Shown here: positions 27,501-36,226 of the stretch, one piece after another | How the letters are laid out: every line of letters starts with the position of its first letter | How positions within the stretch are numbered: the stretch's first letter is position 1 | DNA from: Rahnella woolbedingensis | GTDB lineage: Bacteria; Pseudomonadota; Gammaproteobacteria; Enterobacterales; Enterobacteriaceae | Direction: 5' to 3' | Length of the DNA: 64,000 bases | NCBI RefSeq assembly: GCF_003602095.1 | Contig: NZ_RAHH01000007.1 | Span: 124,001 to 188,000, forward strand | Notes under the pieces: model-generated | What the model was told of the DNA's origin: nothing | What the model saw: the letters and a program-made list of their open reading frames with translations, nothing else | Databases searched by the model: none | Made by a program: the position numbers and the translations under genes

Positions 27501-27713
27501 ATGAACAACAATCTCGCAGGGCTGAGTAAAGAAGAAATGGACAAAGTGAGTGCCGGGCTGGCCGCCGGGACGGTCGCGGTGCGTGAGCGTAATCATCTGC
27601 CGGTGAATGCAGATGAAGTTGAAATGGAGCAGCCGGAGCATCTGCGCACCTATTTCCGTGAGCGTCTGGCACATTACCGGAGCAACCTGCGAAAAAGTAA
27701 CCGTTCTGATTAG
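27501..27713 (+). CDS. holE: DNA polymerase III theta subunit HolE
   Basis: A 70-residue protein colinear with E. coli HolE (76 aa). The shared pattern is LAGLSKEEMDKVSAGLAA, VAVRERNHLPV and EMEQPEHLRTYFRERLAHYR. Theta binds the epsilon proofreading subunit in the polymerase III core and stabilises it. GGAGACACA precedes the ATG. Its TAG overlaps the stop of the convergent LysR-type gene by 3-4 bases. The C-terminal tail is about six residues shorter than in E. coli. Confidence 0.88.
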   Translation: MNNNLAGLSKEEMDKVSAGLAAGTVAVRERNHLPVNADEVEMEQPEHLRTYFRERLAHYRSNLRKSNRSD

Positions 27714-28612
27714 CGCCTCGCCGCAAAGAAATCGTTAATCGCCTGAATCAGATAACCCGCCGCCTCACCGGGCGGTGTCTGCCCCTGATGCAGGCTTATC
27801 CCTACCTCGCCCGGTTCGGGCAACTCATTCAAGATTCTGACCGTCTGCGGCCTGCCAAAATCGGTGCGCACGGTGACGCCTAATCCTGCCGACATCGCGG
27901 CCCAGATCCCGCTCAGGCTGCGGCTGGTAAAAGCAATGCGCCAGGGAATACCCGCTTTATCCAGCGCCGTTGTGGCGGCATTGCGCATCAGACACGGCGC
28001 TTCGAAGACCAGCAACGGCACCGGTTCGCCGGATTCCTGATAGTGTTTCAGATCGAAATTTTCAGGGCCAATCCAGCGCAGCGGTATCCGGCCGAGCGAC
28101 TGGCTTGAAGGGAAAAGCGGCGCGTCATCAGCCTGCCAGCACACCGCCAGGTCAAACTCGTTATGGCGGATCCCGTCGAGTAATTGCTGGTTGCGGGTAA
28201 TGCTGGCCGATACCTGAACCTGCGGATGTGCGCGGGTAAAGGTGCCGAGAAGTGCCGGTAACAGAGCCTCGCCGAAATCCTCCTGCATCCCCAGATTGAT
28301 GCTGCCTCTCAGGGTGCTGGCGAGCATTATGGCGCTGGCTTCATCGTTCAGGGTGAGGATGCGCCGCGCATAACTCAGCATTATCTCGCCGCGCTCCGTC
28401 AGGATTAAATGCCGCCCCGATTTCTGAACCAGCTCGGTACCGGCCTGCTGTTCCAGCTTTTTCAGCTGTGCGCTGACGGCGGAAGTCGAGCGCCCCAGCC
28501 GGTCTGCCGCCAGCACAAAACTGCCCAGCTCGATGCCGTTAACAAAACTGCGTAAGGCTTCGGCATCAAAAGTCACCGGTCGTTTTGCCACGTTTGATCG
28601 TCCCGTTTTCAT
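27710..28612 (-). CDS. LysR-family transcriptional regulator
   Basis: A 300-residue regulator with an N-terminal winged helix (residues 14-75: ALRSFVNGIELGSFVLAADRLGRSTSAVSAQLKKLEQQ) and a LysR substrate-binding domain starting GSINLGMQEDFGEALLP. It is divergent from the CMD-like and tautomerase genes across about 85 bases, the classic arrangement for a LysR activator and its target pair. The effector is unknown. Confidence 0.92.
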   Translation of the reverse strand: MKTGRSNVAKRPVTFDAEALRSFVNGIELGSFVLAADRLGRSTSAVSAQLKKLEQQAGTELVQKSGRHLILTERGEIMLSYARRILTLNDEASAIMLASTLRGSINLGMQEDFGEALLPALLGTFTRAHPQVQVSASITRNQQLLDGIRHNEFDLAVCWQADDAPLFPSSQSLGRIPLRWIGPENFDLKHYQESGEPVPLLVFEAPCLMRNAATTALDKAGIPWRIAFTSRSLSGIWAAMSAGLGVTVRTDFGRPQTVRILNELPEPGEVGISLHQGQTPPGEAAGYLIQAINDFFAARR

Positions 28613-28697
28613 GGATTAATACTGCTGATATTTTCGATATTAAGGATAATCATAACGGCTTATGCTCCTTTTCACACCCGGAAAAAAGGAGCCTGAT

Positions 28698-29021
28698 ATG
28701 AGCACAACTTCATCCCAAACACAGACGCTGGATATCATGTCGCGCCTGACGCCCAAATTTGCCGAACTGACAGATCAGGTATTGTTCGGCGATTTATGGA
28801 AAAGAGAAGAATTGTCCCCGCGTGACCGCAGTCTGATTACCGTTGCTGCGCTGATCGCTCTGAACCGCAACGAGCAACTGCCTTTCCATCTGAGTCTGGC
28901 AGTGAAAAACGGCGTCACGCACACTGAACTTTCAGAGACGATCACGCATCTGGCGTTTTATGCCGGATGGCCCGCCGCCGCGTCTGCCCTGACCCGTTTC
29001 GCCGCACTGAATGATCAGTAA
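28698..29021 (+). CDS. Carboxymuconolactone decarboxylase-like (AhpD-fold) protein
   Basis: A 107-residue protein; the start at ATG 28698 follows AAAAGGAGC. The central segment LSPRDRSLITVAALIALNRNEQLPFHLSLAVKNGVT is the CMD core, with its conserved His. The CxxC of peroxidase-type AhpD is absent and no Cys is present, so a thiol peroxidase role is unlikely. It is followed 29 bases later by a tautomerase and is divergent from a LysR regulator, which suggests a small-molecule lactone or quinone detoxification role. Confidence 0.85.
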   Translation: MSTTSSQTQTLDIMSRLTPKFAELTDQVLFGDLWKREELSPRDRSLITVAALIALNRNEQLPFHLSLAVKNGVTHTELSETITHLAFYAGWPAAASALTRFAALNDQ

Positions 29022-29050
29022 CCCGTAGCCAGTCACAAGAGAAACTGACG

Positions 29051-29440
29051 ATGCCTTTTACCCGAATATCCTTACCCGAACACCGCGCAGATGTCTGGCA
29101 GAACGCCATATCCGCTATTTTACAGAACGCACTGGTGGAACATTTCGCTGTTCCCGTGGATGACTGCTTTCAGCTGTTCGAACCGGCCAGCCGTCGTCAG
29201 CGGGTGATAAACCCGACCTATCTGGCCGGGAAAGATGATCAACGATCAGAGGATTTTTTGCTGTTTCACATCACCGCAGGCAAACCGCGTAACAGCTGCC
29301 AGAAACAGGAATTGTTCCGTCATCTGGCAGGCGATCTGCACGCTGCACTGGGGATTTCTGTGGCAGATGTGATGGTCGTGGTGAGTTTTACTCAGCCGGA
29401 AGACTGGTCGTTCAGCCACGGAAAAATGTTTACGCTGTGA
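29051..29440 (+). CDS. Tautomerase-family protein
   Basis: A 129-residue protein beginning MPFTRISLPEHR, so processing would expose Pro1, the catalytic base of the 4-oxalocrotonate tautomerase superfamily. Length and the late HAALGISVADVMVVVSF segment fit the fused or long malonate-semialdehyde-decarboxylase-like group. It pairs with the CMD-like gene under the divergent LysR regulator. Confidence 0.82.
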   Translation: MPFTRISLPEHRADVWQNAISAILQNALVEHFAVPVDDCFQLFEPASRRQRVINPTYLAGKDDQRSEDFLLFHITAGKPRNSCQKQELFRHLAGDLHAALGISVADVMVVVSFTQPEDWSFSHGKMFTL

Positions 29441-29472
29441 AGGGAAAGACTGCCCGCAAGCAACCGGTGAAA

Positions 29473-31608
29473 TCAGTGCGCGGCAATCCCCAATTTTTTC
29501 ATTCGCGATAATAGCGTGGTGCGCTTTAAACCTAGCCGCTGAGCCGCACCACGGGGTCCGGCGACCACGCCGTTGGTTTCTTTAAGAACCAGCAGAATGC
29601 GCTCCCGCTCATCATCGTCACTCAGTTGCGGTGCGGGCGCACTTTCCCGCACCGATGGCGTGACGACATGTGCCATCGGCAGCGGATAATTCAGCTCGGG
29701 AAGTTGCAGGTCCAGCACCGTACCCCGGGTCAGTAATACCGCCCGCTCAATGACATTTTCCAGCTCACGCACGTTGCCCGGCCACGGCATACGGCTCAGC
29801 AGACGCAGGGTTTGCGCAGGAATGCTGTCGATAGTGCGTTTCATGCGTTTGGCGATTTTATAGGTGAGGAATTTCACCAGCTGCGGAATATCTTCCGGAC
29901 GCTCCCGCAGCGGTGGGATAACTATCGGGAACACATTCAGCCGGTAATACAGGTCACTGCGAAATTCTTTATCAGCCACCATCTGGCGCAGGTCGCGGTT
30001 AGTCGCCGCAATCATCCGCACATCCACCGAAATCAGTTTATTGCCACCGACGCGCTCAAACTCCTGCTCCTGCAAAATACGCAGCAACTTAGGTTGCAGT
30101 TCAATCGGGATTTCCCCCACTTCATCGAGGAATAACGTGCCTTTGTCGGCCAGCTCAAAGCGCCCCATTCGCTGCGCCGTAGCGCCGGTAAATGATCCTT
30201 TTTCATGACCGAACAGATCACTTTCCATCAGGCCAGCTGGCATCGCGGCGCAGTTCATTTTCACCATTCGCTGGTTCCGGCGATCGCCCAGGTTATGAAT
30301 GGCGCGGGCGATCAGTTCTTTACCGGTGCCGGTTTCACCGAGGATCAGCACCGAGCAGTCGCTTTTCGCCACGATCTCGACCTGTTTCAGCACCGCAGAC
30401 ATGGAAGGACTGCGCCCGACAATGTCGCTGAAATCCGGGTTATTGCTGTTGATTTGCTCGGTCAGGTACAGGTTTTCGTGTTGCAGTTTTTCCTTCAGGC
30501 TTTTGATTTCCTGATAGGCCAGCGCGTTATCCACGGCAATCGCAATACGTTCGGCAATTTGCTGTAAAACCCGTAAATTCGCCGTATTGAAATTATCCGG
30601 CTGACACTGCGCCAGTTTCAGTACGCCCAAGGTTTTATGGCCAAAACGTAACGGCAAAATGCACAGGGTTTTGGTTTGATCACGCCACAACAGCTGGAAC
30701 AGCGTGCTTTCATCGCGCCTGAATTCTTCTGATGGCCGGGCATTGGTCAGCAGCATTTCGCCGCTTTTCATCACCTGCTGTTCGAGGGAACCGCCGAGCG
30801 TCATACGCGACTGCTCGCGTTCGGCAACGTGCGTTTGTATGTAATGGGTGGCGTAAACGCTGGCCTGTTCGCTGTCTTTATCCGCATCGCACAGCACAAT
30901 GCTGATGGCATTAATGTGAAAAAAATGATGGATAGTGTTGGCAATTTCACCGGTCAGTTCATCCAGATCCAGCTTTGAGAGAACGGCGTTAGTGATATCG
31001 ACCAGAATGCGGAAATCGTCACGCTCGTGACGCAGCTGAGATTGCTGGAACACCGCATTTTCACGCAGCTGGATTTGTTCAACCGCAATCGCCGCCAGCA
31101 TACACAGTTCGTGCAGACCGTTTTTGTCTTCCTCGCTAAACGGGGTAGCCTTCTGACGGGTAAACTCACAGCCGCCCAGCAAACCCGATGAGGCAACCAA
31201 AGGCACCAGACAATATCCGCTGAATGCCGGATACAGGTTCAGCGCGCTCAGCTGCGGAAAATGCAGATGCAAAGCATCGCTGCGCCACACCTGAATTTTT
31301 GGATTACTCAGCAAGGCCTGCACCGGCCCCGTCGCCAGCAGCGTTTCATCTTCATAGCTGACCGGCTGATGATGGGGATCGATACCATAAAAACTGACCC
31401 GTTCACTCTTGTTATCTAATGCCTGAATGTCGAAAAGAACCAGCGTCACGGCGTCGGCAATACCGGCGCCCTGCACCACCTGCGTGAGTGTTTCCAGCAG
31501 CGATGTCATGGTCTGTTGCAGCAGCAGTGTGCGCGTCAGTTCCAGCAATCCTTTGTGTTTGGTAATGCTCATTGTTGCACTCTGCATAGCGTTAGCTCTG
31601 GATAGCAT
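29473..31608 (-). CDS. fhlA: Formate hydrogenlyase transcriptional activator FhlA
   Basis: A 711-residue sigma-54 enhancer-binding protein that senses formate and activates the hyc, hyp and hydN-fdhF promoters. It has two N-terminal GAF-type domains (about 20-180 and 200-365), then an AAA+ domain with Walker A GETGTGKE at 424-431 and the sigma-54 contact loop GSFTGA at 471-476 (GAFTGA in E. coli). A Fis-type HTH lies at the end ([20 protein letters not shown]). An in-frame ATG at 31572 ([17 protein letters not shown]) matches the E. coli start better than 31608; neither has a strong ribosome site. It follows hypE, as in E. coli. Confidence 0.95.
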   Translation of the reverse strand: MLSRANAMQSATMSITKHKGLLELTRTLLLQQTMTSLLETLTQVVQGAGIADAVTLVLFDIQALDNKSERVSFYGIDPHHQPVSYEDETLLATGPVQALLSNPKIQVWRSDALHLHFPQLSALNLYPAFSGYCLVPLVASSGLLGGCEFTRQKATPFSEEDKNGLHELCMLAAIAVEQIQLRENAVFQQSQLRHERDDFRILVDITNAVLSKLDLDELTGEIANTIHHFFHINAISIVLCDADKDSEQASVYATHYIQTHVAEREQSRMTLGGSLEQQVMKSGEMLLTNARPSEEFRRDESTLFQLLWRDQTKTLCILPLRFGHKTLGVLKLAQCQPDNFNTANLRVLQQIAERIAIAVDNALAYQEIKSLKEKLQHENLYLTEQINSNNPDFSDIVGRSPSMSAVLKQVEIVAKSDCSVLILGETGTGKELIARAIHNLGDRRNQRMVKMNCAAMPAGLMESDLFGHEKGSFTGATAQRMGRFELADKGTLFLDEVGEIPIELQPKLLRILQEQEFERVGGNKLISVDVRMIAATNRDLRQMVADKEFRSDLYYRLNVFPIVIPPLRERPEDIPQLVKFLTYKIAKRMKRTIDSIPAQTLRLLSRMPWPGNVRELENVIERAVLLTRGTVLDLQLPELNYPLPMAHVVTPSVRESAPAPQLSDDDERERILLVLKETNGVVAGPRGAAQRLGLKRTTLLSRMKKLGIAAH

Positions 31609-31674
31609 GATTTTTTGAATGAAAGCAGTAGGAAAAATTCTACCTCTTTCGTAGCAACAGGCCCCCTGACGAGA

Positions 31675-32697
31675 TCAACAAATCCGGGGTAATGGCTCCG
31701 CATGGGGCAACATTAGCTGACGTGAAACGCCCAGCGCACCGCGCAGACACACTTGCGGCTGCGCCGTCACTTCGCCGATGGTGGCGGCATCAGCGCCGAG
31801 CGGATGGCTGCGCAATATTTTCAGCACCGCATTTTCTTCCTGTGCTGAAACCACCAAAACCAGTTTGCCTTCATTGGCAAAATTGAGTGGTTCCAGCCCG
31901 AGCAGCTCGCAAATTCCCCTTACTGCCGGTTTAACCGGTATTGCAGTTTCGTCAATGCAAATCCCGAATCCGCTGGCGGCGCTAAATTCGTGAAGAATGG
32001 CATTGACCCCGCCCCGTGTGGCATCGCGCAAGGCGCGGACACCCGACAGTGCGCGCAGCGGGGCGATCATCGGCGCCAGCACGGCGCAGTCACTTTCCAC
32101 CTCCAGCGTCATTCCCAGCTGTTCGCGAAGATTGAGGATGGTGGCTCCGTGATCGCCCAGCGTGCCGCTGACAATCACTTTGTCACCGGTCTGAATATGG
32201 CTCGCTGCCCAGTGAACATCGGCCGGGATCACCCCGATCCCCGCCGTATTAATAAAGATTTTATCGGCCGCGCCGCGCTGCACCACTTTGGTATCGCCGG
32301 TAACAATGGCAATACCCGCCTCCCGTGCGGTCTGCGCCATCGCATGCACTATCTTTTGCAAATCTTCCAGCGGCAGCCCTTCTTCGAGAATAAATCCGCA
32401 GGAGAGATAAGCAGGCGTTGCGCCGCTGACCGCCAGATCATTCGCCGTGCCGCACACCGCCAGCTTGCCGATGTTACCGCCGGGGAAAAACACCGGATCG
32501 ATGACATAGCTGTCCGTGGTGAATGCCAGCCGGTCGCCCTGCGCACTCAGACTGGCAATCGACAGACGCGCCGCATCTTCGCGCTCGCTGAGCCACGGGT
32601 TATCGAAAGCGCTGAGGAACAGGCGCTCGATCATCTGCTGCATCGCCCGCCCGCCGCTGCCGTGCGCCATAGTGACGACTTCTTTATATTCGCTCAT
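31675..32697 (-). CDS. hypE: Hydrogenase maturation protein HypE (carbamoyl dehydratase)
   Basis: A 340-residue PurM-like ATPase that dehydrates the carbamoyl group delivered by HypF to give the cyanide ligand of the NiFe site. It has MAHGSGGRAMQQMI at the start, FFPGGNIGKLAVCGTAND, VTGDTKVV, and the C-terminal PRIC with the acceptor Cys340. The start is at ATG 32697, 4 bases after the hypD stop and behind GAGGGTG; an upstream in-frame extension overlapping hypD was rejected. Confidence 0.96.
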   Translation of the reverse strand: MSEYKEVVTMAHGSGGRAMQQMIERLFLSAFDNPWLSEREDAARLSIASLSAQGDRLAFTTDSYVIDPVFFPGGNIGKLAVCGTANDLAVSGATPAYLSCGFILEEGLPLEDLQKIVHAMAQTAREAGIAIVTGDTKVVQRGAADKIFINTAGIGVIPADVHWAASHIQTGDKVIVSGTLGDHGATILNLREQLGMTLEVESDCAVLAPMIAPLRALSGVRALRDATRGGVNAILHEFSAASGFGICIDETAIPVKPAVRGICELLGLEPLNFANEGKLVLVVSAQEENAVLKILRSHPLGADAATIGEVTAQPQVCLRGALGVSRQLMLPHAEPLPRIC

Positions 32698-32701
32698 CTT
32701 G

Positions 32702-33847
32702 CTACGCACCCTCTGTAGTTCTTTGTTGTGCTGCGGTTTCCTGATGCCGGTACTGATACCACGCTGCGCAGGCACCTTCGGAAGACACCATCAGCGCGCC
32801 AAACGCGTTATGCGGCGTGCAACCCGTGCCAAACAGCGGGCACTCATGCGGCTTGCAACGCCCGGTGAGCACTTCGCCGCAGCGGGAACGCGGGTCATCC
32901 GCCACCGGCTGTGCCCGGGGTCTGAAGCGCAATTCCGCATCGAACACTGCGTAAGCCGGGCTCAGGGAAATGCCGGACTCTTTAATAATCCCCAGCCCGC
33001 GCCATTCGCTGCTGCCGGAAAGCGTAAACACGTCGCGCATGGCTTCCTGTGCCAGCAGGTTACCCTCTTGCGGCACCACGCGCCGGTACTGGTTTTCAGT
33101 TTTACACGATGCCTCGCAAACTTGTTCCACCAGCATCAGTACGCTTTGCAGCATATCCAGGGGTTCGAAACCGCTTATCACCAGCGGCTTACCGAATTCT
33201 TTATTGATGAAATAATATGGCGCGATGCCGGTCACCATGCTGACGTGGCCGGGAGCCAGAAACGCATCGATGCGCACATCCTCTTGTTCCAGCAGACTGC
33301 GCAGGGTCGGCATCAGGCTGATGTGCTGGCAGAAGACGGTGAAATTGTTCAGACCTTCACGGCGCGCCTGTTGCAGCGTGACGGCGGTCACCGGCAACGT
33401 GGTTTCAAAACCGAGCGCGAAAAACACCACCTGAGACTGCGGGTTTTCACGCGCCAGTTTCAGCGCATCCAGCGGCGAATAAACCACCCGCACATCCGCA
33501 CCCCGTTCGCGCGCCTGTAACAACGAACCCTGCTTGCCCGGCACCCGCAGCGCATCGCCAAAGGTGCAAAAAATCACCCCGTCATGTGCCGCAATTTCAC
33601 AGCAGGCATCAATTCGCCCCATCGGCAGCACGCACACCGGACACCCCGGGCCGTGGATAAATTCCAGCTGCGGTGGCAACAGTTTATCCAGTCCGAATTT
33701 GAAAATGGCGTGGGTATGACCGCCGCACACTTCCATAATTTGCATCGGTTTTTCTGCGCTGTAAGGCAGATAAGCCGCCCGCTGATGCAGGCGTTCGATT
33801 AATGTTTTCGCCAGTTTCGGATCCCGAAATTCATCAACAAAACGCAT
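32702..33847 (-). CDS. hypD: Hydrogenase maturation protein HypD
   Basis: A 381-residue Fe-S scaffold that, with HypC, holds the Fe(CN)2(CO) unit during assembly. Family motifs are VCGGHTHAIFKFGLDKLLP, HGPGCPVCVLP with two ligand-site cysteines, VFFALGFETT, and the C-terminal cluster cysteines (RSRCGEVLTGRCKPHECPLFGTGCTP, split here as four Cys-bearing motifs). Its start overlaps the hypC stop by one base. Confidence 0.96.
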   Translation of the reverse strand: MRFVDEFRDPKLAKTLIERLHQRAAYLPYSAEKPMQIMEVCGGHTHAIFKFGLDKLLPPQLEFIHGPGCPVCVLPMGRIDACCEIAAHDGVIFCTFGDALRVPGKQGSLLQARERGADVRVVYSPLDALKLARENPQSQVVFFALGFETTLPVTAVTLQQARREGLNNFTVFCQHISLMPTLRSLLEQEDVRIDAFLAPGHVSMVTGIAPYYFINKEFGKPLVISGFEPLDMLQSVLMLVEQVCEASCKTENQYRRVVPQEGNLLAQEAMRDVFTLSGSSEWRGLGIIKESGISLSPAYAVFDAELRFRPRAQPVADDPRSRCGEVLTGRCKPHECPLFGTGCTPHNAFGALMVSSEGACAAWYQYRHQETAAQQRTTEGA

Positions 33848-34125
33848 TACCTTGATTCTCCCGCACCCAAAAATAATGCGACATCGGCTTCCACTTCTTC
33901 CATCGCGTGCAGCGCGTCCAGTGTGTCCAGCGCTTCCTGCTCATCGAGGCGGCTCAGGGCAAAACCGACGTGGATTAATACCCAGCAGCCGATCAGCGCT
34001 TCGCGGTCGCCTTCGCACACCAGCGCAATATTGACTTCGCGGCGCAATCCGCAGACCTGCGCCCAGGCATGATCGGGCTGCTGTTCATGCAGCGCGACAA
34101 TCTGTCCCGGAATGCCTATACACAT
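33847..34125 (-). CDS. hypC: Hydrogenase maturation chaperone HypC
   Basis: A 92-residue chaperone. The start at ATG 34125 gives [10 protein letters not shown], with the essential Cys2 after Met removal; an in-frame upstream ATG would bury it. It overlaps the end of hypB by 10 bases. HypC binds HypD and then the large-subunit precursor, here HycE. Confidence 0.95.
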   Translation of the reverse strand: MCIGIPGQIVALHEQQPDHAWAQVCGLRREVNIALVCEGDREALIGCWVLIHVGFALSRLDEQEALDTLDALHAMEEVEADVALFLGAGESR

Positions 34126-34910
34126 CGTTGCTGCTCCAGCCAGAGCAGCCACTGATCCATCCCTTCACCCGTCGTGGCTGAAAGCTGGATCACTTCAATC
34201 TGCGGATTCACCTGACGCGCATTGGCGATACAGGTTTCGACATCAAAACTGACGTAAGGCAGCAGATCGATCTTATTAAGGATCATCAGGCGGGACGCGG
34301 CAAACATATGCGGATATTTAAGCGGTTTGTCTTCACCTTCAGTCACCGACAGCACCGCAACTTTATGCAGTTCGCCGAGATCAAAGCTGGCCGGACACAC
34401 CAGATTGCCGACGTTTTCGATAAACAGCAGGCTGTTATTGTTTGGCAATAACTGATGCAGCGCATCGTGAACCATTTGCGCGTCCAGATGGCAGCCTTTA
34501 CCGGTATTAACCTGAATAGCCGGAACGCCGGTGGCGCGGATCCGGTCGGCATCGTTGGTGGTTTGCTGATCGCCTTCAATCACCGCGCAGTCGAAATACG
34601 GAGCCAGCCGGGTCAGGGTGCTGGTCAGTAAAGTGGTTTTGCCGGAACCGGGGCTGGACACCAGATTCAGCGCCAGAATACCCGCCGTAGCAAAGTGCTC
34701 GCGGTTGTGGGCGGCAATATGATTATTTTTCGCCAGCACGTCCATTTCGATATCCACCAGACGACGCGCCGCAAACGGCAGGCCGTGGGAATGCGCGTGT
34801 GAATGGTCATGGGAATGATCGTGGGAATGTTCATGAGAATGATGAGTGTGCTCGCTGCTGACGCCTTCGATACGAAGTTCGCCGCTGGCACAACCACAGG
34901 TACTGCACAT
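34116..34910 (-). CDS. hypB: Nickel-inserting GTPase HypB with His-rich segment
   Basis: A 264-residue GTPase that loads Ni into the hydrogenase large subunit with HypA. The start at ATG 34910 ([12 protein letters not shown]) was chosen because GGGGAG lies 8 bases upstream and it yields the N-terminal CxxCGC nickel motif. An ATG at 34928 lacks a site. Residues about 21-44 are a run of His alternating with Ser, Asp and Glu, a metal-storage feature that E. coli HypB has only in weak form. The G domain shows [11 protein letters not shown] (P loop), [15 protein letters not shown] and NKIDLLPY. Confidence 0.95.
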   Translation of the reverse strand: MCSTCGCASGELRIEGVSSEHTHHSHEHSHDHSHDHSHAHSHGLPFAARRLVDIEMDVLAKNNHIAAHNREHFATAGILALNLVSSPGSGKTTLLTSTLTRLAPYFDCAVIEGDQQTTNDADRIRATGVPAIQVNTGKGCHLDAQMVHDALHQLLPNNNSLLFIENVGNLVCPASFDLGELHKVAVLSVTEGEDKPLKYPHMFAASRLMILNKIDLLPYVSFDVETCIANARQVNPQIEVIQLSATTGEGMDQWLLWLEQQRCV

Positions 34911-34940
34911 AGGTTTCTCCCCGGACATAACGAATGCCCG

Positions 34941-35285
34941 TTATTCGATTTCGATACGTTTAATTTTCATGCCGTCACCGGCAATCACCCGCAAATCCCG
35001 TCCGCCACACTGCGGGCAAATCAGCACGTTCGGGCTGAACAGCGCGATATCCTGCTGACAGGTGCGGCACCAGCTTTCTGCCGCCGGTGTTTCCAGATGC
35101 AACTCGCATCCCTGCGCCAGCGTTTCGCGACACGCCAGTTCAAAACAAAACTGCACAGCTTCCGGCTCGACGCAGGAAAACGCGCCAATTTCCATCCACA
35201 CCGCCGTAATTTTCCGCGCATTATTTTGCCGCCCGAACTGTTCCATTATTCCCACGGCATTTTGGCATAACGTAATTTCATGCAT
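34941..35285 (-). CDS. hypA: Hydrogenase nickel incorporation protein HypA
   Basis: A 114-residue nickel metallochaperone. The start at ATG 35285 gives MHEITLCQ, where His2 is the known Ni ligand; GAGGGAGGGG precedes it, and an in-frame upstream extension was rejected. The zinc site is CRTC and CPQC in the C-terminal half. It is the first gene of hypABCDE-fhlA, read from a sigma-54 promoter 37 bases upstream. Confidence 0.95.
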   Translation of the reverse strand: MHEITLCQNAVGIMEQFGRQNNARKITAVWMEIGAFSCVEPEAVQFCFELACRETLAQGCELHLETPAAESWCRTCQQDIALFSPNVLICPQCGGRDLRVIAGDGMKIKRIEIE

Positions 35286-35321
35286 TATTTCCCCTCCCTC
35301 AGGAGAACAATCAAAATAAGA

Positions 35322-35338
35322 TTGCAATATTGATGCCA
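35322..35338 (-). promoter_or_regulatory. Sigma-54 promoter of hypA operon
   Basis: On the minus strand the sequence reads TGGCATCAATATTGCAA: GG at -24 and GC at -12 with exactly 10 bases between, a near-perfect sigma-54 site. It lies 37 bases before the hypA start. Confidence 0.88.
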
Positions 35339-35397
35339 GAAATTTCGACACGACTTTAATTACGCAATACAGGCTGTGAAAAAACAGGCAAATATTG

Positions 35398-35440
35398 CCC
35401 GACATAATTGTCGAAATAAGGTGTCATCGACATGTCATTT
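35398..35440. promoter_or_regulatory. Putative FhlA-binding region shared by hypA and hycA promoters
   Basis: A cluster of TGTCG/CGACA half-sites (CGACATAATTGTCG, then TGTCATCGACATGTCA), with a further TTTCGACA at 35343. It lies about 60-125 bases upstream of both sigma-54 promoters, the right place for a shared enhancer. The match to FhlA sites (TTTCGT/ACGAAA type) is partial. Confidence 0.6.
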
Positions 35441-35522
35441 ATTGACTCCGCAAATATGCACCTCAGGCCTTAAATCACCCAACTCATTAATTCAAAAGCA
35501 TTTATCAGAATAAATCCGAAAC

Positions 35523-35537
35523 TGGCACGCTTTATGC
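35523..35537 (+). promoter_or_regulatory. Sigma-54 promoter of hycA operon
   Basis: TGGCACGCTTTATGC: GG and GC separated by 10 bases. The -24 box is a perfect TGGCAC. It lies about 60 bases before hycA. Confidence 0.9.
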
Positions 35538-35597
35538 CAACAGAGAGTCATGCGCCGTATTTTCGTCGTCACCCGACATATCAATTAACAACGGATA

Positions 35598-36074
35598 ATG
35601 AACATGAGCACTCTCAGCGAACTGACCACCAAAGCCGACTATATCGCCAGCAAAAATAGCCAGATGAAATCACAGTGGCATACCTATCAGAACAGCCTGA
35701 TCCAGGCCGTAACCACGTCAAATAAAAAGATAAATCATGAATTTAACTGTGGTGAAGAACAGGACATCCGCTTTGTGCTGTTCAATCATTTTGTGGTGAG
35801 CATTCATCAGGGAGATGACTTTTACAGCCAGGACATCATCTACAGCCTGAACATGGCGCAAGGCCAGGAAGAGGCGGATTTCAGAGCCTTCGCACAGGCC
35901 AGATTGAGTGAAGAAGGCCGCGTGGACGGCACTGTCGACATCCACGATAAGAACGCCGTGCTGGAACATTACCTGAATAAGATTTCCGCTATTTATCAGT
36001 GTCTGTTTGATTCCCTGCACAGTAATCAGCCGGTTCACCCGCAATTAGAAAAATTACTCCGCCACGCCGGATAA
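35598..36074 (+). CDS. hycA: Formate hydrogenlyase regulatory protein HycA
   Basis: A 158-residue homologue of E. coli HycA (153 aa). Conserved pieces are KADYIASKNSQMKSQWHTYQNSL, FVLFNHFVV and AVLEHYLNKISAIYQCLFDS. In E. coli it counteracts FhlA and so dampens the regulon. It is the first gene of the hyc operon. Translation may start at ATG 35598 or at ATG 35604. Confidence 0.92.
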   Translation: MNMSTLSELTTKADYIASKNSQMKSQWHTYQNSLIQAVTTSNKKINHEFNCGEEQDIRFVLFNHFVVSIHQGDDFYSQDIIYSLNMAQGQEEADFRAFAQARLSEEGRVDGTVDIHDKNAVLEHYLNKISAIYQCLFDSLHSNQPVHPQLEKLLRHAG

Positions 36075-36190
36075 AAAACCAAAAATATTATTTCCTTGTC
36101 GGATGGAAATAATCGTTTAACCGGATGCATTGGCCGTTTTTAAACGGACCCGATGCTGACATAAATGTCGAAATGTCAATTTAAGTGCCG

Positions 36191-36212
36191 ATTTCGTCAC
36201 CTTTGACGAAAT
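36191..36212. promoter_or_regulatory. FhlA-like inverted repeat between hycA and hycB
   Basis: ATTTCGTC-6 bases-GACGAAAT is a perfect 8-base inverted repeat. It matches the TTTCGT/ACGAAA character of FhlA sites and lies in the hycA-hycB gap, where E. coli also has an FhlA site. A TGTCGAAATGTCA segment precedes it at about 36167. Confidence 0.75.
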
Positions 36213-36226
36213 ACCAAGGAGACTTC

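Noticed and set aside
31990-33520. Overlapping rightward ORFs opposite hypD and hypE
   Set aside because: They are antisense to genes with complete family motifs and have no start signals or domains.
35286-35405. Extended HypA start at 35405
   Set aside because: It would run through the sigma-54 promoter and hide the essential Met-His N-terminus.
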